Part shown: positions 1 to 8,556 of the stretch, in pieces
How the letters are laid out: every line of letters begins with the position of its first letter
Position numbering within the stretch: position 1 is the stretch's first letter
Source: JBGPGW01 sp046349515
Lineage (GTDB): Bacteria > Pseudomonadota > Alphaproteobacteria > CADEGL01
Assembly: GCA_046349515.1 (NCBI GenBank)
Contig: JAXMCE010000008.1
Span: 105,082-169,081 of the forward strand
Direction: 5' to 3'
DNA: 64,000 nucleotides
Translations under genes and position numbers: made by a program
The notes under the pieces: generated by a model
The model's input: the letters and a program-made list of their open reading frames with translations, nothing else
Database searches by the model: none
Told to the model about the DNA's origin: nothing

Positions 1-355
1 CGTCAATGTCGGCAGCCGCGCGGCCCTGGGCAAGGTCGGGCGCGGCATCTATGCCGCGAGCAAGGCGGGGCTCGTCGGCTTCACGCGGACCTGGGCGATC
101 GAGCTTGCGCCCTTCGGCATCACGGTCAATTGCGTCGCCCCCGGCCCGACCGCGACGGAGATGTTCAGGAAAGGCAATCCGCCCGATGCGCCCGCGACCA
201 AGGCCATCATCGATTCGATTCCCCTAAAGCGCATGGGCGAGCCCGAAGAGGTGGCCGCCGCCGTCGAATACTTCCTCCAGGATGACGCCGGTTTCACCAC
301 CGGCCAGGTTCTCTATGTCGATGGCGGCATCACCGTCGGCCTCGATCCCATGTGA
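1..355 (+). CDS. SDR-family oxidoreductase, 3' end only
   Basis: C-terminal 117 residues of a classical short-chain dehydrogenase/reductase, read in frame from base 2; the start lies before the window. The active-site YAASK (Y-x3-K) motif is present, followed by the usual VNCVAPGPTATEMF segment after the catalytic helix. The end matches the family too: an LKRMGEPEEVA-type loop and a YVDGG terminus typical of FabG-like enzymes. Such enzymes reduce or oxidise alcohol/carbonyl groups with NAD(P)H; the substrate cannot be read from this fragment. A CoxL-type hydroxylase gene follows after 57 bases on the same strand, so the two may be co-transcribed. Confidence 0.9.
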   Translation, partial: VNVGSRAALGKVGRGIYAASKAGLVGFTRTWAIELAPFGITVNCVAPGPTATEMFRKGNPPDAPATKAIIDSIPLKRMGEPEEVAAAVEYFLQDDAGFTTGQVLYVDGGITVGLDPM

Positions 356-412
356 GGCTCGCACCGCGACACCCGCAATGTCATTCAAACGAAGAACCAG
401 GATAGCGCGACG

Positions 413-2734
413 ATGACATCCGTGATTGGACAGCCGATCCTGCGCGTGGAAGATTCGCGGCTTCTCAAGGGCGAAGGCCGCTTCCTCGACGACAGGAACC
501 TGCCGGGCCAGGCCTATGCGGCGATCGTTCGCTCGCCCCATGCCCATGCGGAGATCGAGGGGATCGACGCGAGCGCCGCACGCGCGTCCTCGGGCGTGCT
601 CGGGGTCTTCACTTGGGCCGACCTCGAGGCGGACGGTGTCAAGGCGCTGCCGCCCATGACGCGCGATCCGCGCTACGAGATTCGCAACCGCGACGGCTCG
701 CGCATGCCCGAGCCCGAGCATTGGGCGCTCGCGCGACGCCGCGTGCGCCACACGGGCGATCCCGTGGCCCTCGTCCTCGCCGAAAGCGCGGCCCAAGCCC
801 ATGACGCGGCGTCGCTCGTCACGGTGCGCTACGCGGAGCGTCCCGCCGTCGTCGATGTTGACGAGGCGCTGGCCCCCTCGGCCGCGCAGCTCTTCGACGA
901 TGTGCCGCGCAACACCTGCTTCGATTGGGAGGCGGGCGACCGGCGGGCGACGGAAGCGGCGCTCGGCCAAGCCGCGCATCTCATCCGTCTCACCGTCGAC
1001 AACAACAGGCTCATCTGCGTCTTCATGGAGCCGCGCGGCGCTCTTGCCGCGGTCGATTCCGCGACGGGCGCGATCACGCTCTACGGTTCGGGCCAGGGGG
1101 CGCATCGGTTCCGCGAGACTCTGTCCTTCTGCCTCGACGTCGATCCCTCGATCGTGCGCGTCGTCATGGGCGATGTGGGCGGCGGCTTCGGCCCGCGCGG
1201 ATTCTTCTATCCCGAGAATCTCCTTGTCACCTGGGCCGCGCGGCGCTTGAAGCGCCCGGTCAAATGGACGGGCGACCGGCAGGAGAGCTTCCTGACCGAT
1301 GTCCAGGCGCGCGGCCACCGCATGCGCTGCACCCTGGCGCTCGACGGCGAGCACCGCTTTCTCGGCCTCAGCGTGTCGAGCCACTGGAACATGGGGGCCT
1401 ATGTCACCGCGCGCGGCATCATGGCGACGATCAGGCACATGGCGCCCATCATCACGGGCGCCTATCACTTTCCCGCCGCCCACTTCGAGCTCCGCGGCGT
1501 CTTGACGAACGCCGCCCCCGCCTATGCCTATCGCGGCATCGGCCGCGCCGAGGCAAGCCATCTCTTGGAGCGCCTGATCGACACGGCCGCGGACTCATTG
1601 GGCGTCGACCGCATCGCGCTGCGGCGGAAGAATCTCGTGCCGCCCTCCGCCATGCCCTACCGCAATGCCGTGGGCGCCGACTACGACAGCGGCGAGTTCG
1701 AGGCGACCATGGACAAGGCATTGGCGCTTGCGGACTGGAGGGGGTTCCCCCAGCGCCGCGCCGAGGCGGAGAAACGCGGCAAGCGGCGCGGCATGGGGGT
1801 CTGCGTCTTCGTCGAGAATGCCGGGGGCGCCCCTTCTGAATTCGCCGAGGTGAAGGTCGAGGGCAAGGGCTCGCTCGCGGTCTTCGCGGGAAGCGGGCCG
1901 AGCGGCCAGGGCCACGAGACGGTGTTCGCGCAGGTGCTCGCCTCCGAGCTCGGCGAGCCCTTCGAGCGCGTTCGCGTCGTCATGGGCGACACCCAAACGG
2001 TCCAGGCGGGCTCTGGCACCGCCGCCTCGCGCTCCATGCGGAAGGCCGGGACCGCCATCGTGGTCAGCACGAAGCTCATGCTCGAGAAAGGGAAGCGCCT
2101 CGCGGGCGACATGCTCGAGGCCACGCCCGCCGACATCGAGTACGACCGCGGACGGTTCCGAGTCGTCGGCACCGACCGCTCGGTCGGTCTCTACGAGGTC
2201 GCCGCCCATGCGGAGTCTCAGGGCGACGAACTCTCCGGCGCGGTCGACCATGTGCAGGACGTCGACACCTATCCGAACGGCACGCAGGTGGCGGAAGTCG
2301 AGGTCGATCCGGAGACAGGTCTCGTCACGCTCGTGAACCACGTGATGGTGAACGACGTCGGGCGCGTCATCAATCCGCTCATCATGCACGGCCAGCTCCA
2401 TGGCGGCATCGTGCAGGGTCTCGGCCAGGTGCTGACGGAGCACACGGCCTATGACCCTCAGTCCGGCCAGCTCCTCTCGGGCAGCTTCATGGACTACGCG
2501 ATCCCGCGCGCGGACGAGGTGCCGAACTTCACGACGGAATTCCACGAAGTGCCCTGCGCCGGCAATCCCTTGGGGGTCAAGGGCGGCGGCGAAGGCGGCA
2601 CGACCGGGGCGCCTCCCGCCGTGCTCAACGCCATCATCGACGCGCTCAAGGCATTCGGCGTGCGCGACTTCGACATGCCGGCGACGCCCTCGCGCGTCTG
2701 GGCCGCGATCGAGCGCGCGCGGCGCGCGAGCTGA
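413..2734 (+). CDS. CoxL-like xanthine dehydrogenase-family Mo-binding subunit
   Basis: 773-residue molybdopterin-binding large subunit of the xanthine oxidase/aerobic CO dehydrogenase family. The N-terminal GQPILRVEDSRLLKGEG opening is typical of CoxL-like proteins; GGGFGPRGF is the Moco-contacting glycine loop. The active-site loop at residues 372-378 is AYRGIGR, resembling form II (AYRGAGR) rather than true CO dehydrogenase form I (AYRCSFR), so CO oxidation is unlikely to be its job. A KGGGEGG segment near residue 727 carries the presumed catalytic Glu. No FAD (CoxM) or 2Fe-2S (CoxS) gene is adjacent, so partners must be elsewhere. An MFS exporter gene starts 17 bases after the stop. Confidence 0.9.
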   Translation: MTSVIGQPILRVEDSRLLKGEGRFLDDRNLPGQAYAAIVRSPHAHAEIEGIDASAARASSGVLGVFTWADLEADGVKALPPMTRDPRYEIRNRDGSRMPEPEHWALARRRVRHTGDPVALVLAESAAQAHDAASLVTVRYAERPAVVDVDEALAPSAAQLFDDVPRNTCFDWEAGDRRATEAALGQAAHLIRLTVDNNRLICVFMEPRGALAAVDSATGAITLYGSGQGAHRFRETLSFCLDVDPSIVRVVMGDVGGGFGPRGFFYPENLLVTWAARRLKRPVKWTGDRQESFLTDVQARGHRMRCTLALDGEHRFLGLSVSSHWNMGAYVTARGIMATIRHMAPIITGAYHFPAAHFELRGVLTNAAPAYAYRGIGRAEASHLLERLIDTAADSLGVDRIALRRKNLVPPSAMPYRNAVGADYDSGEFEATMDKALALADWRGFPQRRAEAEKRGKRRGMGVCVFVENAGGAPSEFAEVKVEGKGSLAVFAGSGPSGQGHETVFAQVLASELGEPFERVRVVMGDTQTVQAGSGTAASRSMRKAGTAIVVSTKLMLEKGKRLAGDMLEATPADIEYDRGRFRVVGTDRSVGLYEVAAHAESQGDELSGAVDHVQDVDTYPNGTQVAEVEVDPETGLVTLVNHVMVNDVGRVINPLIMHGQLHGGIVQGLGQVLTEHTAYDPQSGQLLSGSFMDYAIPRADEVPNFTTEFHEVPCAGNPLGVKGGGEGGTTGAPPAVLNAIIDALKAFGVRDFDMPATPSRVWAAIERARRAS

Positions 2735-2751
2735 CGAACACATCCTCGCCC

Positions 2752-3972
2752 GTGCGCCTCCGCCCCGACACGTTCCTGTTCACGCTCGCGCTCGGGCTCC
2801 TGACCGGCATCGGTCCGCTCGCGACCGACATGTACCTGCCGTCGCTTCCGGACATCGGGCGGACCTTCGGCACCGACCCGGCCGCGGTCCAGCTCACCTT
2901 GTCGCTCTATCTCCTCGGATTCTCGGCGGGACAGATTTTCTATGGGCCCGTCTCGGACAAGTATGGGCGGAAGCCCGTGCTTCTCGCCGGCCTCGGCCTG
3001 TTCATAGGGGCGAGCGCGTTCTGCGCGTCGGCTCCCTCGATCGAGATGCTCATCCTCGCGCGTGTCGTCCAGGCTCTTGGCGCCTCGGGACCGATCGTGC
3101 TCGCGCGCGCGATCGTGCGCGACCTCTACGAGGGTCCCCGCGCCGGCCGCGAACTCTCGCGCATGGCGACGATCATGGGACTCGTGCCCGCGATCGCGCC
3201 CACCTTCGGGGGCTTGCTCCACGAGTTCGCGGGCTGGCGCGCGAATTTCGTGGCGACGCTCCTCATCGGCCTCACCGCCGCGGCGATGGTGAGCCTCGCC
3301 CTGCCGGAGACGATCCGCGCCCGCAACCCGGATCCGTTGTCCCTGCCCGGCGTGCTTCGCGGGTTCCGCGTCCTCCTCGCCCACCGCGCCTACGTCGCCT
3401 ATATGGGCCTCGCCATGCTGACCTTCGGCGGGCTCTTCGCCTTCATCTCCGGCTCGTCCTTCGTGCTGCAGGACCATTACGGGCTGAGCGAGCTCGTCTT
3501 CGGCCTCGCCTTCGGCACCTGCGTCACGGGCTTCATCTCGGGCGCCATCATCGCCGCGCGCCTTGCGCCGCGGCTCGGCCTCGACCGGCTCATCACCATC
3601 GGCGTCACCTGCCTCGCCGTCGGCGGGCTCGTCATGCTGGCGGCCGTGCTTTTCGGGCCCAAGCATCCGGCGAGCGTCGTCCTGCCCATGATGGCCTACA
3701 TGTTCGGCGTCGCCTTCGTGATGCCCCAGGCCATGGCCGGCGCCTTGACTCCGTTTCCGGATCGCGCGGGCGCCGCGGCCTCGCTCGTCGGATTCATGCA
3801 GATGACCTTCGCCGCCCTCGTCGGCATCGCCGTCGGCCATCTCCTTCAGGGCCGGGCCTGGCCGCTGCCGGCCGCGATCGCGATCTTGGGCTGCGGGTCC
3901 TTCCTCTTCGCGCGCGTGACGCGGAAGACGCGGCGCGAGGAGGCCGCGCGACGGGCCGCGCACCGCCGCTGA
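2752..3972 (+). CDS. Bcr/CflA-family MFS drug exporter
   Basis: 406-residue major facilitator protein with about 12 hydrophobic segments. The DMYLPSLPDI stretch after TM1 is diagnostic for the Bcr/CflA drug-resistance subfamily, and GPVSDKYGRKPVLL is the MFS motif A between TM2 and TM3. The family exports drugs or small metabolites by proton antiport across the inner membrane; the substrate here is unknown. The start is a GTG 17 bases after the CoxL-like stop, suggesting one transcript. The C-terminus is a short basic tail (KTRREEAARRAAHRR). The gene is convergent with the GlpD-like gene, 10 bases away. Confidence 0.88.
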   Translation: MRLRPDTFLFTLALGLLTGIGPLATDMYLPSLPDIGRTFGTDPAAVQLTLSLYLLGFSAGQIFYGPVSDKYGRKPVLLAGLGLFIGASAFCASAPSIEMLILARVVQALGASGPIVLARAIVRDLYEGPRAGRELSRMATIMGLVPAIAPTFGGLLHEFAGWRANFVATLLIGLTAAAMVSLALPETIRARNPDPLSLPGVLRGFRVLLAHRAYVAYMGLAMLTFGGLFAFISGSSFVLQDHYGLSELVFGLAFGTCVTGFISGAIIAARLAPRLGLDRLITIGVTCLAVGGLVMLAAVLFGPKHPASVVLPMMAYMFGVAFVMPQAMAGALTPFPDRAGAAASLVGFMQMTFAALVGIAVGHLLQGRAWPLPAAIAILGCGSFLFARVTRKTRREEAARRAAHRR

Positions 3973-3982
3973 TCGCGGAGAT

Positions 3983-5533
3983 TCAGCCGCTCAAGTGATA
4001 CCGCGCGACGTAGTCGCGGAAGCGCGCGACTTCCTCGGCGATGCGCGCCTCGTCCCAGCCGAGAATGTCCGCGACCGAGCGCGCGGCGCGTTCTGCCGTC
4101 TCGGGCGGGATCGGCACCGCCCAGCCGAGCCCCGTGCGCCGGTAGAGGATGTCGACGAGGTGCTCCGCGTGCTCGCGCTCGGCCGCGAAGCGAAGGTCTG
4201 AGACCTTCACCTCCGTGTGCGCCTCGTGGAGCGGCGGCGAGTTCTGGTTCTCAGGGTGGAGCCGCGCGGCGTAGGAGATGGGCTGCGGTGCCTTCGACGG
4301 CTTCGCGCGCTTGCCGACCGCCTTCACGACATCGCCCGCGACCGCCCGGTGGAACATGATGGTCGCCCAGGTGATGGTCATGGCGTCCGGCAGACCATCG
4401 CCATCGAGCGATTGCAGCACGCTGAACGGCAGGCGTCGCCCCTTGGCACGTTCGGGGTCGTAGGTGATGGGCCGCGCGCCCGCCCAGGCGAAGAGCACGT
4501 CCTTCCGCGTCAAGCCGAGACCCGGCAACATGAAGTCCATCTCGTGAAGAAGGATGGCGATGTCCTCCTCGAGCGGGCGCACATCCTCGATGTCGCCTTG
4601 ATAGACCGTCTCGGTCGGACCGATGTAGTGGTGATCGCCCCAGGGCAGGCAGAACATGTGCTCTTTCTCGCTGTTCATGCCGGCCAAGCCATGGCCCTCG
4701 AACTCGCGCGGCAGCTTGATGAGGATGTGGACACCCTTCACCGCCACGATCTTCCGTTGTGGCGTCGCGGTCGAGGCTGCCCGGTTGATCCCGTCCATCC
4801 ACACGCCGGTCATGTTGAGGAGGATCCTGCCCTCGACCGTCGCGCGCTCGCCCTCTCGGCGCACATCCTCGATCGCGACGCGCCAGCCGGCCCCCTCGTC
4901 GCGCGCCACCTTCGTCGCCTTCGTGTAGTTGCGAACGACGGCGCCCATGCGCTCGGCGTCGAGCAGGGCGTCGATCGCAATGCGCTCGGGCCAATGGAAC
5001 CGGTACTCATCGAAGCTGACGACGCTCGCGAGGCGGTCCGTGTCGCGCAAGCACCGCACAAGCGGACGCGCGAGCGCCTCCGCGGGCGTCATCCGCCTGT
5101 AGTTGATCGAGAGATCGGACGGGTTGAAGGCGTCGAGGAGACGCGCGCCCAGATCGAACTGCCAGCCCTTGAACCCTGAGTCCCTGTAGACCGGGTAGTC
5201 GATCGTCATGGTGCGCACCCGCTCGGGCGCCGTCGCGACGAACTGAGCGCGCGTTTCCATGGCGCGCTTCACGGTCTTGATGGCGGTCCAGAGCTGGCCC
5301 GGATGCCACAGATATTCCCAGGGCGAGCGCGGCGGTGCGAGATACCGGAGGCCGCTGTGGAGCAAGCGGCTCGACCGGCTGGTCGCGGCCGAGGCGAAGT
5401 CTCCCTTCTCGACGAGCAGCACCGAATAGCCCGCGGCCGCCAGGTGCTGGGCCGTCGAGGCGCCGCTGATCCCGCCGCCGATGATGACGACGTCGAACCG
5501 CGCGCCGTCGAGCGCGGATAGAGCCTCACGCAT
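3983..5533 (-). CDS. glpD: FAD-dependent glycerol-3-phosphate dehydrogenase (GlpD family)
   Basis: 516-residue flavoprotein. The N-terminal Rossmann motif VVIIGGGISG (residues 15-24) binds FAD, and the GDFASAATSRSSRLLHSGLRYL segment, interrupted here only for length, is the GlpD-type substrate/FAD loop. Length fits the family (about 500-530). GlpD oxidises sn-glycerol 3-phosphate to dihydroxyacetone phosphate and passes electrons to quinone at the inner membrane. No glpK or glpF is next to it, so a role in glycerol use is inferred from the family only; another FAD-dependent alpha-hydroxy substrate is possible. Its 5' side faces the divergent DUF423 gene across about 140 bases. Confidence 0.82.
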   Translation of the reverse strand: MREALSALDGARFDVVIIGGGISGASTAQHLAAAGYSVLLVEKGDFASAATSRSSRLLHSGLRYLAPPRSPWEYLWHPGQLWTAIKTVKRAMETRAQFVATAPERVRTMTIDYPVYRDSGFKGWQFDLGARLLDAFNPSDLSINYRRMTPAEALARPLVRCLRDTDRLASVVSFDEYRFHWPERIAIDALLDAERMGAVVRNYTKATKVARDEGAGWRVAIEDVRREGERATVEGRILLNMTGVWMDGINRAASTATPQRKIVAVKGVHILIKLPREFEGHGLAGMNSEKEHMFCLPWGDHHYIGPTETVYQGDIEDVRPLEEDIAILLHEMDFMLPGLGLTRKDVLFAWAGARPITYDPERAKGRRLPFSVLQSLDGDGLPDAMTITWATIMFHRAVAGDVVKAVGKRAKPSKAPQPISYAARLHPENQNSPPLHEAHTEVKVSDLRFAAEREHAEHLVDILYRRTGLGWAVPIPPETAERAARSVADILGWDEARIAEEVARFRDYVARYHLSG

Positions 5534-5675
5534 CCGATTGTCCCCCGATCCCCCATTCGCCGCATCAGGCCCGCCGCGACAACGGCCCTATTCCTACCAT
5601 ACGCGGACGCGCCGAGCCGCGATATGCTCAGGCTCGCCCGGACCTTGTCCGCTCAGCGCGATCGGAGGAGACATC

Positions 5676-6059
5676 ATGCGCTTCTGGCTCATCGTCGCCG
5701 GCATCGATGGAGCGGCCCTCATCCTCTTGGGCGCTTACGGTGCGCACAACGTCGCGCTCGACGCGGAGACGCGACGCTGGTTCGACACCGCGTGGCAGTA
5801 CCAGGCGCTCCATGCCGTGGCGTTGCTTGTCCTTGCCATTGCGATGGGTGCGTTGCCGTTTGGCCGCTTCGCGCGACTGTCGGTCCACGTGGCGGCGATC
5901 CTGTTCCTCGCGGGCACGGTGCTGTTCGCGGGCTCGCTGTACCACCTGGCGCTCGCGGGCACGATCGCGTTGCCCATGGCGGCGCCCATCGGCGGCGGCG
6001 CCTTCATCCTCGGTTGGGTGGCGATCGCGCTGGCCGGGCTCATCCAAAGACACGCGTAA
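5676..6059 (+). CDS. DUF423 small integral membrane protein
   Basis: 127-residue protein that is nearly all hydrophobic, with four predicted membrane segments: GIDGAALILLGAYGAH, LHAVALLVLAIAMGALPF, VHVAAILFLAGTVLFAGSLY and GGGAFILGWVAIALAGLI. The LGAYGAH...W.TA..YQ..HA pattern is the DUF423 (YgdD/TMEM256-like) signature. The start was set at the ATG preceded by GGAGGAG eight bases upstream; a longer open frame exists but has no such ribosome site. The biochemical role of the family is not established. It is convergent with the amine-oxidase-like gene. Confidence 0.85.
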   Translation: MRFWLIVAGIDGAALILLGAYGAHNVALDAETRRWFDTAWQYQALHAVALLVLAIAMGALPFGRFARLSVHVAAILFLAGTVLFAGSLYHLALAGTIALPMAAPIGGGAFILGWVAIALAGLIQRHA

Positions 6060-6080
6060 AAGCGAAAGCGTTCCCCTGAG

Positions 6081-7460
6081 CTATCCGCCCGGCACGGGGG
6101 CACTGACCGCCTTCAGTTCCGCTTCGACCGCGGCGGCGGCGCGCTGGCCGGTCGTCGCGGCCATCTCCATGTTGGCGGCGATCGCGAAGTAGTCGCCGGC
6201 GAGGTGAACCCGGCCCTGCGGTGCCTCGAGCGCCCCTTGGAGCGCATGGCGGCCCGGCCGCGCGAAGGGCACGGCGTTCTGCCAGCGCTGGATCACGACC
6301 TCGCGCACGATGCCGCGCGCCTCGGGGTAGAGGTCGTAGAGATCGGCGAGGAAGCGCTCGCGGATCTCGCCGTCGCTCAAGTCGAACAGCGCCCTTGCGC
6401 GCTCGCCGCCCGCGTAGACCATGAGGCTGCCGCCCCGCTCGCGACGTCCCGGCGCACGCACGACGTTCGCGTGGTTGAACAACATGCCGAAGGAGCGGTC
6501 CGCGAGCGCGAGCGCGTAGACGTCGTCCCACGGCATGGGTCCCGTCTCGTCGGTCAGAATCGCGGCGCAGTAGAAGGCTCCGTAGGGCAGCCAGGCCAGC
6601 GCCGCCTCCGTCTCGGGCGTGAGGCCACGCACGATGCCGTGGGTCACATGGGCCGGCGTCGCGACGATGGCGTGGCGGGCGCGGACGACGGTCTCGCGAT
6701 GGCCCGTCCGATAGACGACGCGGACCGAGCCGCCCTCCTCCTCGACGCTCACCACGGTCGCATCGAGCATCATGCGGTTGCCGATGCGCTGGGCGATCGC
6801 CTCGGGCAGCCGGGCCGAGCCGCCCACGACGTTCCGCGCGAGCTTGTCGGCCCCGCCCCACACCATGGCGAACAGGGAGGCGCAGGCGGCGATCGAAAGA
6901 TCCTCGGGCGGCGCCGCGACCCGTTCGGTGATGGCCGAGAAGATGCCATGCACGTCGGGATGCAGGCGCCCCAGATACTGGGCGACGCTCACCGGACCGT
7001 AGCGCGCGCGGAATTGCGCCATCGCCGCGGGTCTGCCCGCCTGCTCCTCGGCAAATGCGCGGAGGAACGTGGCCGTGATGCGGCGGAGCTTGATGCCCGC
7101 CCGGATGAAGGAGAGCCGGCCCGCGAGCGAGAGCGGCAAGCGCAAGGGATAGGTCTCGGCCTTGCCCGAGGTGAGGATGCGCCCCTTGAGCGCGAGTCCC
7201 ATGCGGTTCCCCGGCACGGCGCAGGTCTCGACGCCGAGATCGTCGGCGAGAGCGCCCATCACCGTCTCGGGCCCGCCCAGGAGATGCGCGCCCAAATTGA
7301 GCCAGTAGGGCTCGCGCGGGAGCGACATCATCTTGCCGCCGACGCGATCGCTCGATTCGAGCACCAGGATGTCGCGGTGGCGGAGCGCCCAGGCCGCCGC
7401 GAGTCCGGCGATCCCGGCGCCCACGATGACCGCGTCGAGCATGCGGGGCGTCTCATTCAT
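6081..7460 (-). CDS. FAD-dependent amine oxidase/protoporphyrinogen oxidase-like protein
   Basis: 459 residues. The N-terminal dinucleotide motif VIVGAGIAGLAAAWAL (GAGIAG at about residues 14-19) with LESSDRVGGKM downstream is the FAD-binding signature of the monoamine oxidase/HemY/phytoene desaturase group. A C-terminal GDYFAIAANMEMAATTG segment is the usual second FAD contact. Proteins of this group oxidise amines, porphyrinogens or carotenoid precursors; the substrate cannot be assigned here and no heme or carotenoid genes are close. A paired-hairpin repeat lies directly upstream of its start (7505-7587), between it and the hydratase gene on the same strand. Confidence 0.85.
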   Translation of the reverse strand: MNETPRMLDAVIVGAGIAGLAAAWALRHRDILVLESSDRVGGKMMSLPREPYWLNLGAHLLGGPETVMGALADDLGVETCAVPGNRMGLALKGRILTSGKAETYPLRLPLSLAGRLSFIRAGIKLRRITATFLRAFAEEQAGRPAAMAQFRARYGPVSVAQYLGRLHPDVHGIFSAITERVAAPPEDLSIAACASLFAMVWGGADKLARNVVGGSARLPEAIAQRIGNRMMLDATVVSVEEEGGSVRVVYRTGHRETVVRARHAIVATPAHVTHGIVRGLTPETEAALAWLPYGAFYCAAILTDETGPMPWDDVYALALADRSFGMLFNHANVVRAPGRRERGGSLMVYAGGERARALFDLSDGEIRERFLADLYDLYPEARGIVREVVIQRWQNAVPFARPGRHALQGALEAPQGRVHLAGDYFAIAANMEMAATTGQRAAAAVEAELKAVSAPVPGG

Positions 7461-7504
7461 GACGGTCGCCTCGCCTCATCCTTCTCATCCGCGATGCACC
7501 GGTT

Positions 7505-7587
7505 CGTCCTCATCCTTCGGTCACGCTCAGGATGAGGACGCAAAAATAAGAAGGCCCTCATGGTGAACCTGTCGAACCATGAGGGCC
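7505..7587. repeat. Paired-hairpin REP-like intergenic repeat, copy 1
   Basis: Two perfect 12-bp inverted repeats in tandem. The first is 7505-7516 with 7529-7540 (CGTCCTCATCCT / AGGATGAGGACG), loop containing CACGCTC. The second is 7553-7564 with 7576-7587 (GGCCCTCATGGT / ACCATGAGGGCC), loop containing GTCGA. The same pair recurs at 8436-8511 and 29577-29692. The stem sequences differ between copies while pairing is kept, which indicates selection or copying as a hairpin. The core resembles the CCTCATCCT...AGGATGAGG repeats common in alphaproteobacterial intergenic DNA. Confidence 0.8.
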
Positions 7588-7612
7588 CATTCGTTTGGCG
7601 AGAGCAGCAGCC

Positions 7613-8404
7613 CTACACCACCTTGAGCCGCGCGGTGCCGAGGCTTTCGATCTCCGTCGCCATCTCGTCGCCCTTGGCGAGCAACTTGTTGACGACGAGA
7701 CTCCCCGTCATGACGAGGTCGCCCGCCTTCAAATGCCGTCCGCGCTGGACGAGATGATTGGCGAGCCAGGCGAGGGCCTCCATCGGGTGGCCGAGCGCGT
7801 CGCGTCCGTGCCCCTCGCCCACCACCGTCCCGTTCACGATCATCTTGCACGTGAGCGCCGCGAGATCGAGCTTCCGCCAGTCCTTGACGGGGGAAGCGGT
7901 GATGCAGCCGTAGTTCATGGCGTTGTCCGAAATGATGACCGTGACGTCGATCTCGGGGATGACAACGTTCCGCAAATCGGCGACCTCGATCCCGGCCATG
8001 CAGGACTCGACGGCGTCCGTCACCTCGGCGCGCGTGTAGGGCTTCTCGCGGATGGGAAGGTCGCGCGCGAGCTTGACGACGATCTCCGACTCGACGCCGA
8101 TCTGCGCATAGTCGCTGAAGCGGAGCTCGGCGCCGTTCGGCTTGATGCGGGAAGCGACCATGGCGCCCGCGAAGGGATGATCGACGCCGAACTTCTTCTG
8201 CTGCACGGCGCTGGTGAGCGCGATCTTCCAGCCCACGACGTCGCCCATGCCGGCCTCGCGATACATTTCTATGAGGCGGTCCTGGACGCGGTACGCTTCC
8301 TCGAGGCTCCGTGGCCGGATGTCCTGCGGCAGGCGCACCATCTGGCCGTGGCTTTTCTGGTCTTCGAAATTGCGCCGCGCGGCGCTCTCGATGCGATCGC
8401 TCAT
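7613..8404 (-). CDS. 2-keto-4-pentenoate hydratase/fumarylacetoacetase-family hydratase
   Basis: 263 residues, the usual length of 2-oxohept-4-ene-1,7-dioate hydratase (HpaH) and 2-hydroxypenta-2,4-dienoate hydratase (MhpD). Family hallmarks visible are YRVQDRLIEM, GWKIALTSAVQQKKFGVDHP (substrate loop), and the metal-site region VESEIVVKLARDLP. These enzymes add water to a 2-keto-4-enoate in meta-cleavage catabolism of aromatics, usually with Mg2+ or Mn2+. No ring-cleavage dioxygenase is adjacent, so the exact substrate is open. A GAGG ribosome site precedes the ATG. It lies between two copies of the paired-hairpin repeat. Confidence 0.83.
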   Translation of the reverse strand: MSDRIESAARRNFEDQKSHGQMVRLPQDIRPRSLEEAYRVQDRLIEMYREAGMGDVVGWKIALTSAVQQKKFGVDHPFAGAMVASRIKPNGAELRFSDYAQIGVESEIVVKLARDLPIREKPYTRAEVTDAVESCMAGIEVADLRNVVIPEIDVTVIISDNAMNYGCITASPVKDWRKLDLAALTCKMIVNGTVVGEGHGRDALGHPMEALAWLANHLVQRGRHLKAGDLVMTGSLVVNKLLAKGDEMATEIESLGTARLKVV

Positions 8405-8435
8405 CGTGGCCTCATCGGTGACATTGGCATGGGCA

Positions 8436-8511
8436 CCTCATCCTTCGATCACGCTCGGGATGAGGCCAAGACAGGAACCCTCATGCCGAGCTCGTCGAAG
8501 CATGAGGGTTC
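8436..8511. repeat. Paired-hairpin REP-like intergenic repeat, copy 2
   Basis: Two inverted repeats: 8436-8443 with 8458-8465 (CCTCATCC / GGATGAGG, loop with ATCACGCTC) and 8475-8486 with 8500-8511 (GAACCCTCATGC / GCATGAGGGTTC, loop with CTCGTCGAA). Relative to copy 1 the second stem ends in GC/GC instead of GGT/ACC and its outer arm is GAAC/GTTC instead of GG/CC, so both arms changed together. It lies between the GlcG-like gene end and the hydratase start. Confidence 0.78.
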
Positions 8512-8556
8512 TCTTCCGCGTCACTGCTTGCGCGGGAGTGTTCCCGCCGGCCGCGC

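Noticed and set aside
2752..3972. Possible CRISPR-like or phage region anywhere in the window
   Set aside because: No regularly spaced repeats, integrase, portal, capsid or transposase reading frames were seen; the only repeats are the three paired hairpins and the imuB expansions.
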